NCBI RefSeq assembly: GCF_000276665.1
Contig: NW_004955469.1
Location: 9,109,233 to 9,173,232, forward strand
Reading direction: 5' to 3'
DNA from: Chinchilla lanigera
Taxonomy: Eukaryota > Chordata > Mammalia > Rodentia > Chinchillidae
Length of the DNA stretch: 64,000 nt
The position numbers were made by a program, and so were the translations under genes. Under the pieces are notes generated by a model, which made no database searches, was not told the origin of the DNA, and worked only from the letters and a program-made list of their open reading frames with translations. Below, piece after piece: positions 11,498 to 22,120 of this stretch; the first letter of the stretch is position 1; each line of letters begins with the position of its first letter.

Positions 11498-11666
11498 GCT
11501 GAGCTACATCCCAAAGCTCCTTTTTATTTGTTTATTTATTTATTTATTCATTTATTTAGAGGCAGGTTCTTGCTACATTGCTCAGGCTGGCCTTGAACTT
11601 TCGATTCCTTTTGACTCAGCCTTCCAAGTAGCTACAATTATAGGCGTGTGCCACCACACTCAGTTT
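11498..11666 (-). mobile_element. B1-dID SINE
   Basis: dID remnant, (TTTA)n linker, then GAGGCAGGTTCTTGCTAC... Confidence 0.8.
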
Positions 11667-11871
11667 AAGAATGTTGTTTTCTCTTTACAGTAAATTTAGC
11701 TTTTCTTAAAATGTCTAGTCTAGTACCTGGATCTTCAGCAAACTCTTTTCGTTCTAGTATTTGGTTAATTTTGGTAAATTCACCATGAACTTTGTTGCCA
11801 GTGGAGACTAAAATAAGCATTTGCCACTCTAATACCTAGAATTTTTGTTATCTGAGATGTACCAAAATAAA

Positions 11872-12010
11872 CAGCTGGCTGTGGTAGCGCACACCTGTAA
11901 TCCCAGCTTGGGGGTGGGGGCAGGGGGGTGCGTGGCTGAGGCAAACTGGGCTACATCGTGAGTTCAAGGGCAGCCTGTGTGCAAAGGGAGACCATATGTC
12001 AGAAAAAGTG
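11872..12010 (+). mobile_element. B1 SINE, degenerate with G-rich interruption
   Basis: GCTGGCTGTGGTAGCGCACA head; a G-rich run about 11911-11935 sits inside the body. Confidence 0.8.
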
Positions 12011-12146
12011 AAACAAAACAAAAAATACCAAAATAAGAAGAGAATTACTTTCTAAGAGTAGTGCAAAGTTTGAATCTTTCCAAGTATAAAGATTCAATTT
12101 AAGTAAGGTAGGAGGTAAGCAAATGGTCATAACAAAAACATGATAA

Positions 12147-12225
12147 ATGCCTGGGATGCAGCTCAGTGTTGCAGCACCGGCCTGGCAAGCATCAGGTCCT
12201 GAGGTCGATTCCAGGTACCAAAAAG
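12147..12225 (+). mobile_element. ID SINE
   Basis: GGGATGCAGCTCAGTGTTGC ... TCGATTCCAGGTACC; ATGATAAATG flanks both ends. Confidence 0.88.
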
Positions 12226-12276
12226 CAAAAACAAAAAACTATGATAAATGAAGAGATATAATAATATCACATCATG

Positions 12277-12350
12277 TGAGCTCAAGGCCAGCCTGGACTA
12301 CTCCGTGAGTTCAAGACCAGTTTGAACTACATAGCGAGACCCTGTCTCAA
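12277..12350 (+). mobile_element. B1 SINE 3' half
   Basis: TGAGCTCAAGGCCAGCCTGG ... CCTGTCTCAAAAG, 5' truncated. Confidence 0.8.
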
Positions 12351-12431
12351 AAGAAGGAGGAGGAGAAAGAGGGGAGAGAAGAGGAAGAGAAGAATACAGA
12401 TTCATTAGAGATTATTTATTTACTGTTTCTT

Positions 12432-12513
12432 TTGTGGGGGGCATACTGGGAATTGAACTCGGGACCTTGCGCTTGCCAGGCAGGCACTTGTACCACTGAG
12501 CTGTATCCCCAAC
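12432..12513 (-). mobile_element. ID SINE
   Basis: ACTGGGAATTGAACTCGGGA ... GCTGTATCCCCA. Confidence 0.85.
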
Positions 12514-13064
12514 TGAGCTTATTTAGAAGAACAAAAGAATGTACATATAATAATATCACATCATCATTTGTAATTTCACTAACACCATCAAGTTTAGCCC
12601 TGTTCTCACGAACATAGACATTCATAGAATAGATGATGACACTCACAGAAGAGGACTGGAATAAAAGGAGAGTACGAAGAGGAAGCTACAGTGTCTTCTA
12701 TAAACCTGTTCCGCTGTCCCACTGACTGTCTGCCCTGAGGTCTGGCCTCCCTCAGGGGCAGGGCAATTAGGCCCGCCTTCAAAGAGAGGGGACTCTGTGT
12801 ACACATTTTAAAACTACACCTACCGAAGAAAGAATATATGCCAAACACTGGAGTGGTGGTCTACAATGGGGAGAATAATGAAAACAAAAGAAAAGGAAAT
12901 AAATAAAAGAAGGTAGGGAGGGAAGGAAGGTTAGCAAGAGGCCCTTTGTATTCCGAAGAGGACAAGCTGCGGTGAGTTGAGGTGGCTATTTAATTGTCTG
13001 CACTGCCCCAGGAAAGAAAAGCTTAGCGTGCATCGTAGTCACTTTCACATTCACACAGAATACG
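12514..13064. other. Unassigned sequence
   Basis: No feature recognised in about 550 bp. Confidence 0.35.
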
Positions 13065-13212
13065 ACCTTTACACTTGTTTTTTTTTTTTTTTTGGTTTTT
13101 TTTTTTTTTTTGGTTTTTCTTCGGTACCGGGAACCGAACTCACGACCTTGCACTTGCCAGGCAGGCGCTTTTGCCGCTAAGCTAAATCCCCAGCCCCAAC
13201 CTTTACACTTGT
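13065..13212 (-). mobile_element. ID SINE with 14-bp target-site duplication
   Basis: ACCTTTACACTTGT at 13065-13078 and 13199-13212 brackets poly-T and a near-consensus ID (GGTACCGGGAACCGAACTCA). Young insertion. Confidence 0.95.
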
Positions 13213-13224
13213 ATCTTTCCTTTC

Positions 13225-13495
13225 TTTCTTCTCCTTCTCCTTCTCCTTCTCCTTCTCCTTCTCCTTCTTCTTCTTCTTCTTCTTCTCCTCCTCCCCCTCC
13301 TCCTCCTCTTCTTCTTCTCTTCTTCTTCTTCTTCTCCTTCTTCTTCTTCTTCTTCTTCTTCTTCTTCTTCTTCTTCTTCTTCTTCTTCTTCTTCTCTTCT
13401 TCTTCTCCTTTTCTCCTCCTCCTCCTCCTCTTCCTCTTCCTCTTCCTCTTCCTCCTCCTCTTCTTCTTTCTCCTCCTCCTCCTCCTTCTTCTTTT
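13225..13495. repeat. Large TTC/TCC/CTT microsatellite
   Basis: About 270 bp of almost pure pyrimidine on +, built from TTC and TCC triplets. The long Ser/Pro/Phe and Glu/Arg open frames here are low-complexity artefacts. Confidence 0.97.
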
Positions 13496-13499
13496 GGTA

Positions 13500-14045
13500 T
13501 TTTTTGCCTGGCTGCAATCTTCTATTTATCTACAACTAGGTTTGCTCTCTTAACCATGTATCTTGGAGAGTTTTTTAAGTGTCAATATAAAGACAAAAGC
13601 CATCTTACTCTGTTACTGCACATTATCCCATAATGCAGGCACAACAACATTTATCTTACTGCTTCCCTGCTGATGGACTTTCAGATTGCTTTCACTTTTC
13701 TCTCTTTTCCCTTTCTCTCTGGTTGGCTGGGTGTCTCTCTCTCTCTATGAATAGCCATGCTTGTACCTTCTCTTTGCTTTGTCTTCCCTGGAGTTCAAGA
13801 CTGAAGGCAGGGGACCTTGCAAGATGGACTCTGAGCAGGCCGAGGCTGTCTTGGGAGGCCAGGCAGGGGTACTGGGGCAGATTTGCTATTCCTTCGACCT
13901 CCTTGCCCTGCTTAGCCATGGAGGAGGTGATGGACTCGGCAAAGGTCATGGCCCTTGGCCTCAGAGATCTCATGTACAGCATGGGAGCAGAACAGCACAG
14001 GGTGAGGGAAGGCCTCCCAAGTTCAGCCAGCTGCCTAGGAGTTCA
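13500..14045. other. Unique sequence upstream of TCF23
   Basis: Repeat-poor. Open frames exist on both strands, but none has a recognisable domain. Could contain TCF23 regulatory DNA (inference from position). Confidence 0.35.
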
Positions 14046-14194
14046 TCCTGCCCCACCACTTGCTAGACTTGACATTGGGCATGTTGTCTCACACCTGATA
14101 GCTCAGTTTCCCCACCACTAAGATGAGTTGCTCTGAGATGTAAAGAAAGTATGGGCACAGTGCCTGGCACACAGTGATCTATCAATGCTGAGCT
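14046..14194 (+). mobile_element. MIR SINE
   Basis: Contains the MIR signatures TAGCTCAGTTTCCCCACC and CACAGTGCCTGGCACACAGT in the right order. Confidence 0.85.
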
Positions 14195-14639
14195 GTTAAG
14201 AGACCAGCCGGGCTGGAGCCATGCTAATCAGAGAGGGAGTGGGCTCCACTCAGTGGAGTCTGAGATCCTCCTGAATGAAGGGCAGAGCCTGGACGGTGGG
14301 CAGCATTCCCTGGGGGGAGCTGGAGTTAGGCTTTTTAGGGCATGGAAAGGTAGAAGTGAAAGTGCTGGGCTGGAGATGGGAGGCATGCTCTGTGGGGTGG
14401 GAAGCAACTCCCTGGGGCTGGAAGGCCATGTTCACCGGCTAGAGGAGCAAAGGCCTTTCTGGGATGTATGCAGGCTGTCTTCTGGCATGGAGGATGGAGG
14501 TCCAGGGCGTTCTGTGGACTTGAGCCCCTAAGCTGAAGCCACAGGTCCACTACAGGACGGTCACCAGGGTCAGCCATGGCCCCGGGTGCACCCTTCCCAC
14601 CCACCTTCCTGTCTCCCTCAGCAGGGGGCTCCTCCCACC
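14195..14639. other. Unique, GC-rich sequence 5' of TCF23
   Basis: No repeat. Long antisense frames (to 15308) are GC-rich shadows. Confidence 0.4.
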
Positions 14640-14898
14640 ATCTGGCCACTCCCAGAATCCAGCATCCCCACCCCTCATTCCCGTCGGGAGGCGGGCGGAG
14701 GCTTCTCGCGGGGGCTGTGCCGGGTGGGCAGTTTTCCCAGAGCAAGGAGCAAAGCAGGACTGAGTTGGCGCCAACTTACTCAGATGTAGACATTGCTGGC
14801 TGGATGGCCAGCCTGCCCCAGCTAGCCTGAGCCCAAGGGCTCCCTCAGGCACCGTGCTCCTGCTGTGAGGCTGCAGCCCTGTACCCCAGGGGAGTGGC
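14640..14898 (+). promoter_or_regulatory. TCF23: Probable TCF23 proximal promoter / 5' UTR
   Basis: GC-rich, repeat-free segment directly upstream of the ATG with a few CpGs (GGAGGCGGGCGG about 14688-14699, TTCTCGCGGGGG about 14703-14714) and no clear TATA box. The transcription start cannot be placed from sequence. Inference from position and composition only. Confidence 0.4.
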
Positions 14899-15120
14899 AT
14901 GTCACAAAGGGAGGTCCGAGGGCCACCGGCGATGCCAAGAGTGGAGCATGGCCGGGCGAAGGCCAAAACACGGCTGCTGCCAGCCACTGATAGGAAGAGG
15001 CGCCACCTCGGCAGGACAAGGCAAGACCCGTGGGGAGAGACCAGCTGGAGTGACCAAAGATGGAGCAGAGCTGTCCCTAGCCCTAGAGGTGCCAGGGCTA
15101 GGGGCCCAGCTTGTGGCAGG
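14899..15120 (+). CDS. TCF23: TCF23 coding exon 1 (residues 1-74)
   Basis: Starts [11 protein letters not shown] and is Arg/Lys- and Trp-rich ([13 protein letters not shown]). No known domain is visible; it is an N-terminal leader that varies between mammals. It ends ..GGCAGG before donor GTAAGG at 15121, exactly after 74 codons. The minus strand is also open across this GC-rich exon, but that is a shadow. Confidence 0.93.
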
Positions 15121-17936
15121 GTAAGGAAATACTGGACCAGCAGAGGGAACTGGGGAGGCAGGGGCTGAGGGCCATGGATGCCTTCCCTGAGGGCAGAGCC
15201 TCCCGCAGGATTATTGCTGCCACCCAAGTGGGACGCAGGTCCCTGAAACTCCACAGCGCTATGCTGAGGATGGCAGGGACTAATCAGAGTCGGTCTCAAC
15301 CAGAGCACAGCTCAGAGAGCAGGTCCAGCTTCTCTGGAGGAAACCGAGGCCTGGACGAGGGATGTGAATTTGCCATGGTCCCCAGCAGCAGGGCCGGTTG
15401 TTTTGACTTTGGGCTCAGGGTTCTTTCCACAGCAACCTCTTCATCTCGGAACCTACTGGGCCAAGGTTCAGTGCTGCTCAACAGGGTGTAGCTATGTGTT
15501 TCCCACAGCCCCAAGGAAAAGCGGGGTTCAGGCAGGGGAGCGGGACAAGCATTAGTGGAATAGCAGAGAGAACCCCGGACTCAGGTTCTGAGCCAAGCTT
15601 TGCTACCCTGCTGCCATCTGACCCCAGCCTGGGCCTTGCTCCGGCTGCAACCAGAGCAGGGCTGGGACCCACCAAGGTGGGCTGAGGCCCTTCATGTCAC
15701 CTCTCCAGTGGGAGCCCTGGCAGCAAGATGCTCTTAGAAGGCAGGGCCAGATGGAGCGCAGGGCAGACCCACTCACTGGGGCCCTCTGTGCAGAGCGAGG
15801 CGAGTCCTGAGAATGCGGCGCGGGAGCGCAGCCGGGTGAGGACCCTGCGCCAGGCCTTCCTGGCCCTGCAAGCCACTCTGCCTGCTGTGCCGCCTGACAC
15901 CAAGCTCTCTAAGCTGGACGTGCTGGTGCTGGCTACCAGCTACATAGCCCACCTCACCCGCACACTTGGCCACGAGTTGCCCAGCCCTGCCTGGCCACCC
16001 TTTCTGCGTGGGCTCCGCTACCTGCACCCTCTCAAGGTAGGGCTTGGGCTCGGGTCATTGGGTGAGGGACACGTAATGCCCAGGGCCTTGAGGAAGGGTC
16101 TGGGGATGGTGGAACACTGAATTAGGCCCCTGTCCTGGGCAGAGCTGACACTGGGGTCAGGTTCTTTCTGCTGTCTCAAAGGGAGAAGAGCTAAGGTTGG
16201 GTCTTGGGGAGGGGCTGATCCTGTGTTTCTCAGCGGGTGGTGACAGACAGTGGCTTTATGGGAATGCATTTTCTCTAAGAAGAGGGAAAGACTTCAGTGT
16301 TCTTAGTGTCAGAGGGTAAAAAAGGAGCAGGTTCCAGGGCTGGGTCCCGGACAATGAGGGGCACCCGGGATAGTCCTCAATGGCTGTGCGCCTGGCACTG
16401 TACCCGCCTCCCACACTCTGGACGCCTGTTGTAAGACAGATTCACCTTCCGGGAGAACAGCACGCCAAGGCAGCAGTCTAGAAGCAGCCGAATGCGGAGC
16501 AGCGGTATGGGGTGTGGGCTTCCAGCACACACCGCTTGCCACTACCACCTGGCTTTCCTGAACCTCCCCTTCGCTTATGCAGAATGGAAACTAACAGGAG
16601 CTACCTTCTCCTCTAAAGCACAAACTGGGATTCTGAAAGAAAAGTTACGAACAATAGGCACAATCGCAATGACAGCCAACCTGCTAAGGTGCTAAAGCTA
16701 TGCCAGGAGCTAACCTAAGCACTTGGGGTGCTGGGGATCGAACCAAGGGCCTCGTACATGCTAGGCAAGTGCTCCACTCCAGTGCATTTCAATCTCTTGG
16801 TCCATGTGAGGACCAAATGCAGATTGCTTTACAGAGGAGGAGACAGAAGTACAGAGCAATCAAGTGGCTGAATGCGGTTTAAGCTCGCTGATCGTGCCCT
16901 GGACGGCACTGTACGGAGCCAGGTGAAGCGGGCCCTCAGCTATAAAGGAAGGGCCATCTCTGCCTCTGAGGAAAATATCATAAAGGGCGTCAATTTTATT
17001 TTTGGAGAAGATATTTTTTACTAACTCTGTCCTCTAAATAGCATCATTAGGAAATGTCTTGAAGCTTGAGTTTTTGTTCTTGTTTTTTCTTTTTTGCAAA
17101 TATAGCAAATGCAAGATTCTGAGATGAAATGAGGCCACTCTGAAATGCTGAAGGTGGCACCTGAGTAACATAGCAAAACCCTTAGCTGCATTGGTGAGCA
17201 AGGCCCGGACATGTAGTAGGTGACCAATAAACATGTGGGAGAGTGAACAAAGGAAGCTGTAGGTCTAGGACTCTGGCAGATTGGTGAGGTGGGGTAGTTA
17301 GCCAGGGAGTAGTGCCCTCCGTCCCCAGGGAGAGGAACTGCTGGGAAGGAGGGCAGATTCAGGCAGAGTCAACATGGCGTGTGCTAGGCCTGCACCTGCA
17401 GTCCTCCGGCTGGAAGGAGCCCACTCCTTGGAGGAGCCCAGCTGGGAGGTTTTCCTGGCTCCCCTGCTCGGCCCATTGCCCAGGGACCAGCTCTGTCCAG
17501 GGCACCTGACCTCCTGTTCACCTCCCTCTCAGCCAAAACCTGATCCTCTTGGGGCCCCTGCTGTGCCTCTCACCCAGGATCAGGGAGTCAGGAGATCTTG
17601 GGTCCACACATGATAGCGAGGCCACTGCTGTCAGACTGTGATCCTAGGAAAGACATGAGGCAGGGCCGCTGGGAGGCCAGCATCAGGTGACAGGGACTGT
17701 GGACTATGCAAAGCTGCACTGGCTGCACTACTCACTTCCCATTCTGTGTCTTGCAGAAGTGGCCCATGAGATCTCGTCTCTATGCTGGAGGCCTGGGATG
17801 CTCTGGCCTTGACTCCACCACAGCCATCACCTCCAGCCAAAAAGCAAAGGAAGCAGAGGTGGGGCTCCAAGTCTCTGGAGAGGCAGATGTTCTCCTTCTC
17901 ACCAAGCCACTCTCGCCAGCTCTTGGTGACAAATGA
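14899..17936 (+). CDS. TCF23: TCF23, class-A-like bHLH transcription factor (OUT), complete 3-exon coding region
   Basis: Joining 14899-15120, 15794-16036 and 17757-17936 gives 214 codons plus TGA, the length I recall for mammalian TCF23. Both introns are GT-AG and phase 0 (673 and 1720 bp). The bHLH lies at about residues 80-133, entirely in exon 2. It has basic region [10 protein letters not shown], helix 1 from LRQAFLALQ, a proline-rich loop AVPPDT, and helix 2 [18 protein letters not shown]. The tail after it ([15 protein letters not shown], then [12 protein letters not shown]) is the TCF23-specific signature. Known of the family: TCF23/OUT is a nuclear bHLH protein that heterodimerises with E-proteins and inhibits E-box activation rather than activating it; it is expressed mainly in the female reproductive tract. 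The start ATG at 14899 has G at -3. No frameshift, stop or splice defect is visible, so the gene looks functional. Confidence 0.96.
15794..16036 (+). CDS. TCF23: TCF23 coding exon 2 (residues 75-155, bHLH domain)
   Basis: Acceptor CTCTGTGCAG ends at 15793 and donor GTAGGG begins at 16037. The exon carries the complete bHLH: basic block R84-E-R-S-R-V-R90, then helix-loop-helix to about residue 132. The conserved hydrophobic helix positions are all present. The +4 donor base is G rather than A, which is slightly weak but common. Confidence 0.97.
16660..16880 (-). mobile_element. MIR SINE in TCF23 intron 2, split by an ID-like SINE
   Basis: Antisense MIR pieces CTATGCCAGGAGCTAACCTA and TTTACAGAGGAGGAGACAGA flank the ID-like unit at about 16725-16784 (GGGGTGCTGGGGATCGAACC..). 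Confidence 0.7.
16725..16784 (-). mobile_element. Old ID-like SINE
   Basis: GATCGAACCAAGGGCCTCGT..AGTGCTCCAC, diverged from the young subfamily; inserted in MIR. Confidence 0.7.
17085..17375 (+). repeat. TCF23 intron-2 segment with a diverged copy at 60.2-60.5 kb
   Basis: Contains a MIR-like tail (GTAGTAGGTGACCAATAAAC) plus flanks that match 60185-60490, including CTGGCAGA.TGG and the GCAGA(G)TCAA end. See findings. Confidence 0.6.
17757..17936 (+). CDS. TCF23: TCF23 coding exon 3 (residues 156-214 and stop)
   Basis: Acceptor GTGTCTTGCAG ends at 17756. The exon begins [15 protein letters not shown] and ends ..[11 protein letters not shown], matching the TCF23 C-terminus as I know it. It is Ser/Thr-rich and probably disordered. 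Confidence 0.95.
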   Translation, partial: KWPMRSRLYAGGLGCSGLDSTTAITSSQKAKEAEVGLQVSGEADVLLLTKPLSPALGDK

Positions 17937-18355
17937 CCATTAGCTCATCCCATTCTCCTACTCTTTGACTCTCGATTAGGGGCCTGGATTTGGTACCAGC
18001 CCCTACCTGTCTTCCCTCTGACTCTCAGCCAGTGGATCTGACTCAGGCTCGGCTTCCAAGTTACATCAGGCGGACCCAGAGTGTGAAGGACATTCTTTAG
18101 TTACTATTTTGTGTGCTGCCTGAGGCTTGACCAAGCCATGACTGTTGGGCTGTGGAGGAAGTCTGGCATAAGCATTGTAAGCCCCAGGATCAATACTCGA
18201 TGGTTTGCTGAGATATGGGCGAAGGAAGATAACATGATGGCTTTCTAGTCAGTCGCATTCCTATGATAATTGAGTTGTATTGTCCTTGCTGAAACAGTTG
18301 ATTCCTCTGCTGCCTCCTGGGTGGATTCTGAATAAAAGGTTACTGAAGAGGGTAA
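17937..18355 (+). other. TCF23: TCF23 3' UTR (predicted)
   Basis: Unique, repeat-free sequence between the TGA and the first canonical AATAAA (18331-18336). The end is inferred as 15-25 bases after the signal. Confidence 0.7.
18331..18336 (+). terminator. TCF23: TCF23 polyadenylation signal AATAAA
   Basis: First canonical hexamer after the stop codon, in a non-repeat context, followed by G/T-rich sequence from about 18350. Confidence 0.65.
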
Positions 18356-19085
18356 TCTGGGGGCAGTCAGTTCTAGAGGCTGCTAGCACCTGATCAGAGG
18401 ATTTTGGCTCTCTTAGTTTGATTTTTTTCTTATTTTTCTTATACATCTGCGGGCACCTAGTTCGGGGGGATCTGTTCACCCTGGACAGAGTTGGATGAGA
18501 AGTCCGACACCAGAGAGGCAGTGGGCACTTCAGTGGTGAAGAGTTCCAGGGAGCACAGGATGGAGATCCTCACCCTTGGCACCGGGAGGGGACTTCCCAG
18601 TGACTCTTTGGTGACAGCAACAGTGAAGTGAGAAAGGCCAGGGTTAGGCTGCGTTTGAATTCAGGTGATTGTGCCTCCCTTCCCTTGTCTCCCCTAAGGC
18701 TCCTACAAACCCTCTGAACAGAGGGAGGAAACAGAAATGACTGCAGGTGCAGAGGGAGGGGCCAGAATGGCAGCAGCCCCAGGTGCTGAGGGGAGAGCTA
18801 AGGGGCCCCTGGGCTCTTGGTAGCTGTTTGAACAGGTCTGGGACGGGGTTCTGCAGCCAGAGAGTAAACTGAAGAAGGACACATGCACCATGTTCTATGG
18901 CACCATGAATGCTTCCCTGACATGCGAGGGGCAGGAAGGAATGAAGGACGGTTGTCTTTGCTCGTGGGTCTCTCCAGCTGCTCCTCATCACTATACTCTT
19001 CTCTCTCTCTGGGCCCTGCACATTTTTCCTGTTTTTGTTGACATGAGTTATATCTACAGGTTAAGCCATAAAGCTCACCCTGCTT
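18356..19085. other. Unique sequence downstream of TCF23
   Basis: Repeat-free; no supported gene model. Confidence 0.4.
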
Positions 19086-19240
19086 ACATTCCACTTTTCA
19101 GAGAAACTTAGCAAGGACCAGCTGTCCTGTTTGAAGAGATCTGTCCCGAAAGCTGCTCACAGGCATCCATTTAAAGCCCCACCTGTGAAGGATATAGATG
19201 ATATACTCAATGACATCCTGAAGAACATTGAAAGAAGAAC
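19086..19240 (+). other. Exon-like or pseudogene-like coding segment, unidentified
   Basis: An acceptor-like tract (CCACTTTTCAG, 19091-19101) precedes an open frame reading KLSKDQLSCL, then RHPFKAPPVKDIDDILNDIL, with realistic amino-acid usage. A B1 then interrupts it at about 19250. I do not recognise the protein. It may be a chance ORF, an old retrocopy, or an unannotated exon. Confidence 0.3.
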
Positions 19241-19249
19241 ATGGCTTTG

Positions 19250-19420
19250 TTTTTTTGTTTTTTTGTTTGTTTTTTTTTTGGCTTTTCGAGACAGGGTCTT
19301 GCTATGCAGTTCAGGCTGGCCTTGAGCTCACTACGTAGCCCAGTCTGGCCTTGAACTCAGCGATCCTCCTGCCTCAGCCTCCCAAGTGCTGGGATTACAG
19401 GTGTGCACCAGCATGTACCT
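19250..19420 (-). mobile_element. B1 SINE
   Basis: TTTCGAGACAGGGTCTTGC ... GGGATTACAGGTGTGCACC. Confidence 0.92.
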
Positions 19421-20850
19421 TTTTTCAAGGAACTGTACAGCCTTCTCTTTTCATTATGTTAATAACCTAACCTCAAGGAAAATGAGCCAGGTCTGGGTTT
19501 GGCAAGTGCCCAGTGCCATGACGGCTTGAAGCTTCACTGGCTCTGGAGTTATCTCTACATTCATGCCTGAAATTGGCCCCCAATGCCAGCTTCTCCCTTC
19601 AGGCATTGTCCTCTCAAATTCTTCCCAAGTCCTGCCAAATGTACCAGAGTGTGATAGAGGTGTAACGGAATTTGTCCCAGGCCCTGAAGAAATAATTGAG
19701 GACTAACTAATCACAGAGTCTGCCCACACAGAAATGAACCTTCCAGAACAGGTGTAGTTTCAAAGCTGAAGTCCACGCAGAGAGGGAACTACCCTTTTAG
19801 TTAAATTTTGACATTCAAGACAGAACTGAGTCCCAACAGGGTTATTGTTTGACACAAGCTGTCATTGAATGTCATTGAATGTCATGAATGTAGAGTAGGG
19901 TTGAGGTCTGTTCCTCCACAGGACTGGCCAGAGCAGCAGGGGAAAGGGGTGCGGGGTGACTCAGCAAGCTGGGGTGGAGGTAGGAAAAGAGACACAGAAC
20001 GTCCCAGCCTGAGCCGTACGGGATGTGGGAGAGCAGCTGGCCTGTGGCTGGGAGCCACGGGAGAAGGCCTGAGCCAAGGCTGAACTCGTAAATCTGCCTA
20101 GGACCACGACTCTGCTGAGAGACCCCGCAGCGCTTGTGCAGAGCCGCTTCTGGGCAGCTGGACGGGGCCAGGCAGAGGCAGAGCCCAGGTGTGGGAGGGC
20201 ATGAGCAGCGCTCCTCACAAGACCATAAAAGTCCAGCTTGAATGTTCTATTCTTAAAGCCAAATAGGAGTGTCTTCCTGGGGAGTTGGAGGATGGTAGCA
20301 AGAGGGCAGATGAGTTCCTTCCCATGGTGGCACATGCTCTCTTTCTGGACACACAGAGACTGGCTTTGCTTGTATCACTAGGCGTCCCCCAAGAGTCTGG
20401 TGCGTCTCCTGATAACTGAGTAGACTTGGTTTGGAGTTTGCCCTGCCCCACTCTGCTCTGAACCAAGCCTCTGCCTCGTCCTATCTGCTCCCAGGGCTGA
20501 CTACATCACTCTAGTGGAGAAGACCAAGAGGCCAGGAAGGATGAAGCTGTTGGAGGCTGAGGAAGGCAGATCCCACCAGGACACCTTTCTTCGGCTGCCT
20601 CGAGCTCAGGCGAAGTTGTTCTAGTGCCCAGAAAAGACCTGAGTGACCCAGGAGCCAGCTCCCCAAGCTGGAGGGAGCTCAGGCCAGAGTCAGAAGGGCT
20701 GGCAGAGGGAAGGGAGGCACAAAGGCAGGTCCAGGGGGTGACTGGGAGCACCCAAAGAGGAACCTGACAGCAGCCTCCCTGATAAGCACAATGCTTACGA
20801 CAGCTTGGAGCCTGGGGTATGTAAACCAACCAAGTCCAGGAGAAATGCCT
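19421..20850. other. Unique, repeat-poor sequence
   Basis: Includes a 60-codon open stretch about 19534-19703 ending ..FVPGPEEIIED-stop (+) and a small direct repeat GTCATTGAAT at 19861-19880. No family recognised. Confidence 0.35.
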
Positions 20851-21005
20851 TTTGTCTCTGCAGCAAAGAAGAAAAATGCCCACTCACCAGGACACTTCGA
20901 GTCTCACCGGTGCTGGGGCATGGGATGGAGCAGCTAGAGGCTGCAGAGGCGGCCCAGATCCGCATCATGCGCAGTTTCTGCTCCCTAGAAACAAAGGTGT
21001 GGAGG
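20851..21005 (+). other. Exon-like segment, unidentified
   Basis: The plus-strand frame contains MEQLEAAEAAQIRIMRSFCS and then LETKVWRKELW, helix-like in character. The minus strand of the same region also has plausible splice-like edges. The gene is not recognised. Confidence 0.25.
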
Positions 21006-21414
21006 AAGGAGCTGTGGAAGTTAACAGGATCACGAGTGCCAAGTGATGGGAAGGTGGTCTGCCTCGGGATGGAGGAACGGCTGCTCCCTGAGCTTGGTCT
21101 ACTTGGCTTTCTTGCACTGCCTGTCATGGGACACGAGATAGGCAGAGGCAGGCGGTGAGGAGGACAGCCCCGTCACCTCGCTTGGCTTTCTCGTACACAG
21201 AGCAGCACGAGAGCAGGGCGGAGGCCTGGGTGGGCTGTGGAGGAACAGAACTGGCCAAGGGGTAAATAAGGGTTGTGTGGCCGCTGTGGTGTTTACCACC
21301 CAGGAACAAGAGTAATTAGAAATAGAAGATCAAGGTAGCTTCCTCCCTCTCCCTCTAGGAGGAGCCTAGTTAAAGTAAATTAGACAGAAGGTCCTCTTCT
21401 TTTTCTGGCACCAG

Positions 21415-21645
21415 CCTTGTAGGCTTTTTCTACTCAGTAGGCCAAATCCAGTTCCCCACTCATCTTTGTAAATAAAGTTTTATTCAAACACAGCCACTCT
21501 TACTTGTTTAAGTCTTATTTGTGACGGACTTCCTGATACCAAAGCAGAGTTAAATAGCTCTGACAGAGGTTGAAAAGCTTAAAATATTTGCCCTTATTTG
21601 CCCTTATATCCTGGCCCTTACAGGAAAGGTTTGGGGTTCCCTGCT
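21415..21645 (+). mobile_element. Ancient DNA-transposon (hAT/MER-like) remnant
   Basis: TGTAAATAAAGTTTTATTC and the following CACAGCCAC..CTTACAGGAAAGGTTTGG text match a common mammalian MER-class element. The subfamily is uncertain. Confidence 0.6.
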
Positions 21646-21754
21646 TTGTTGGGTAATTCAAAAAGTTCAGGAGTATTCAAACTGTGGTCTGGGAACCCTG
21701 GGGTGATCTAAGTGAACAAAAGTTTTTTGGATTGTGTTTGTTTGTTTGTTTGTT

Positions 21755-21899
21755 TTAATTTTAGAGACAGGGTCTTGCTATGTAGTGCAGGATGGCCTTG
21801 AACTCACTATGTAGCCCAGGCTGGTCTCGAACTTGTGGCAATTCTTCCACCTCAGCCTCCTAAGTGCTGGGATTACAGGCATACACCACCACACCTAGT
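21755..21899 (-). mobile_element. B1 SINE
   Basis: TAGAGACAGGGTCTTGCTAT ... GGCATACACCACCACACC. Confidence 0.92.
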
Positions 21900-22120
21900 A
21901 AAACTATTTTCATTATACAAGATGCTATTTGCCTTTTTCACTCTTTCCTGAACAGATGGAATAGAGAAACAGGTTATTAGGAGAGATATTAAAATATTTT
22001 CAAAAATCTAAACCAATACCACTCTTCTTGATAAATATTTTCCAAGATGAAAAATAATTATTTTTTCCATAAAAATTATATATTGACATAGAATAGGTTT
22101 AGTTCATGCTATTTTTACAT

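Noticed and set aside
13092..13553. 153- and 104-residue open frames over the pyrimidine tract
   Set aside because: Pure low-complexity translation (Ser/Phe/Leu or Glu/Arg) of a TTC/TCC microsatellite.
13633..14121. 162-codon plus-strand frame upstream of TCF23
   Set aside because: It runs into a MIR element and shows no domain; overlapping frames on other strands are equally open.
14335..15308. Long minus-strand frames (136 and 252 codons) near TCF23 exon 1
   Set aside because: GC-rich antisense shadow of the TCF23 promoter and exon 1; no motif, no splice support.
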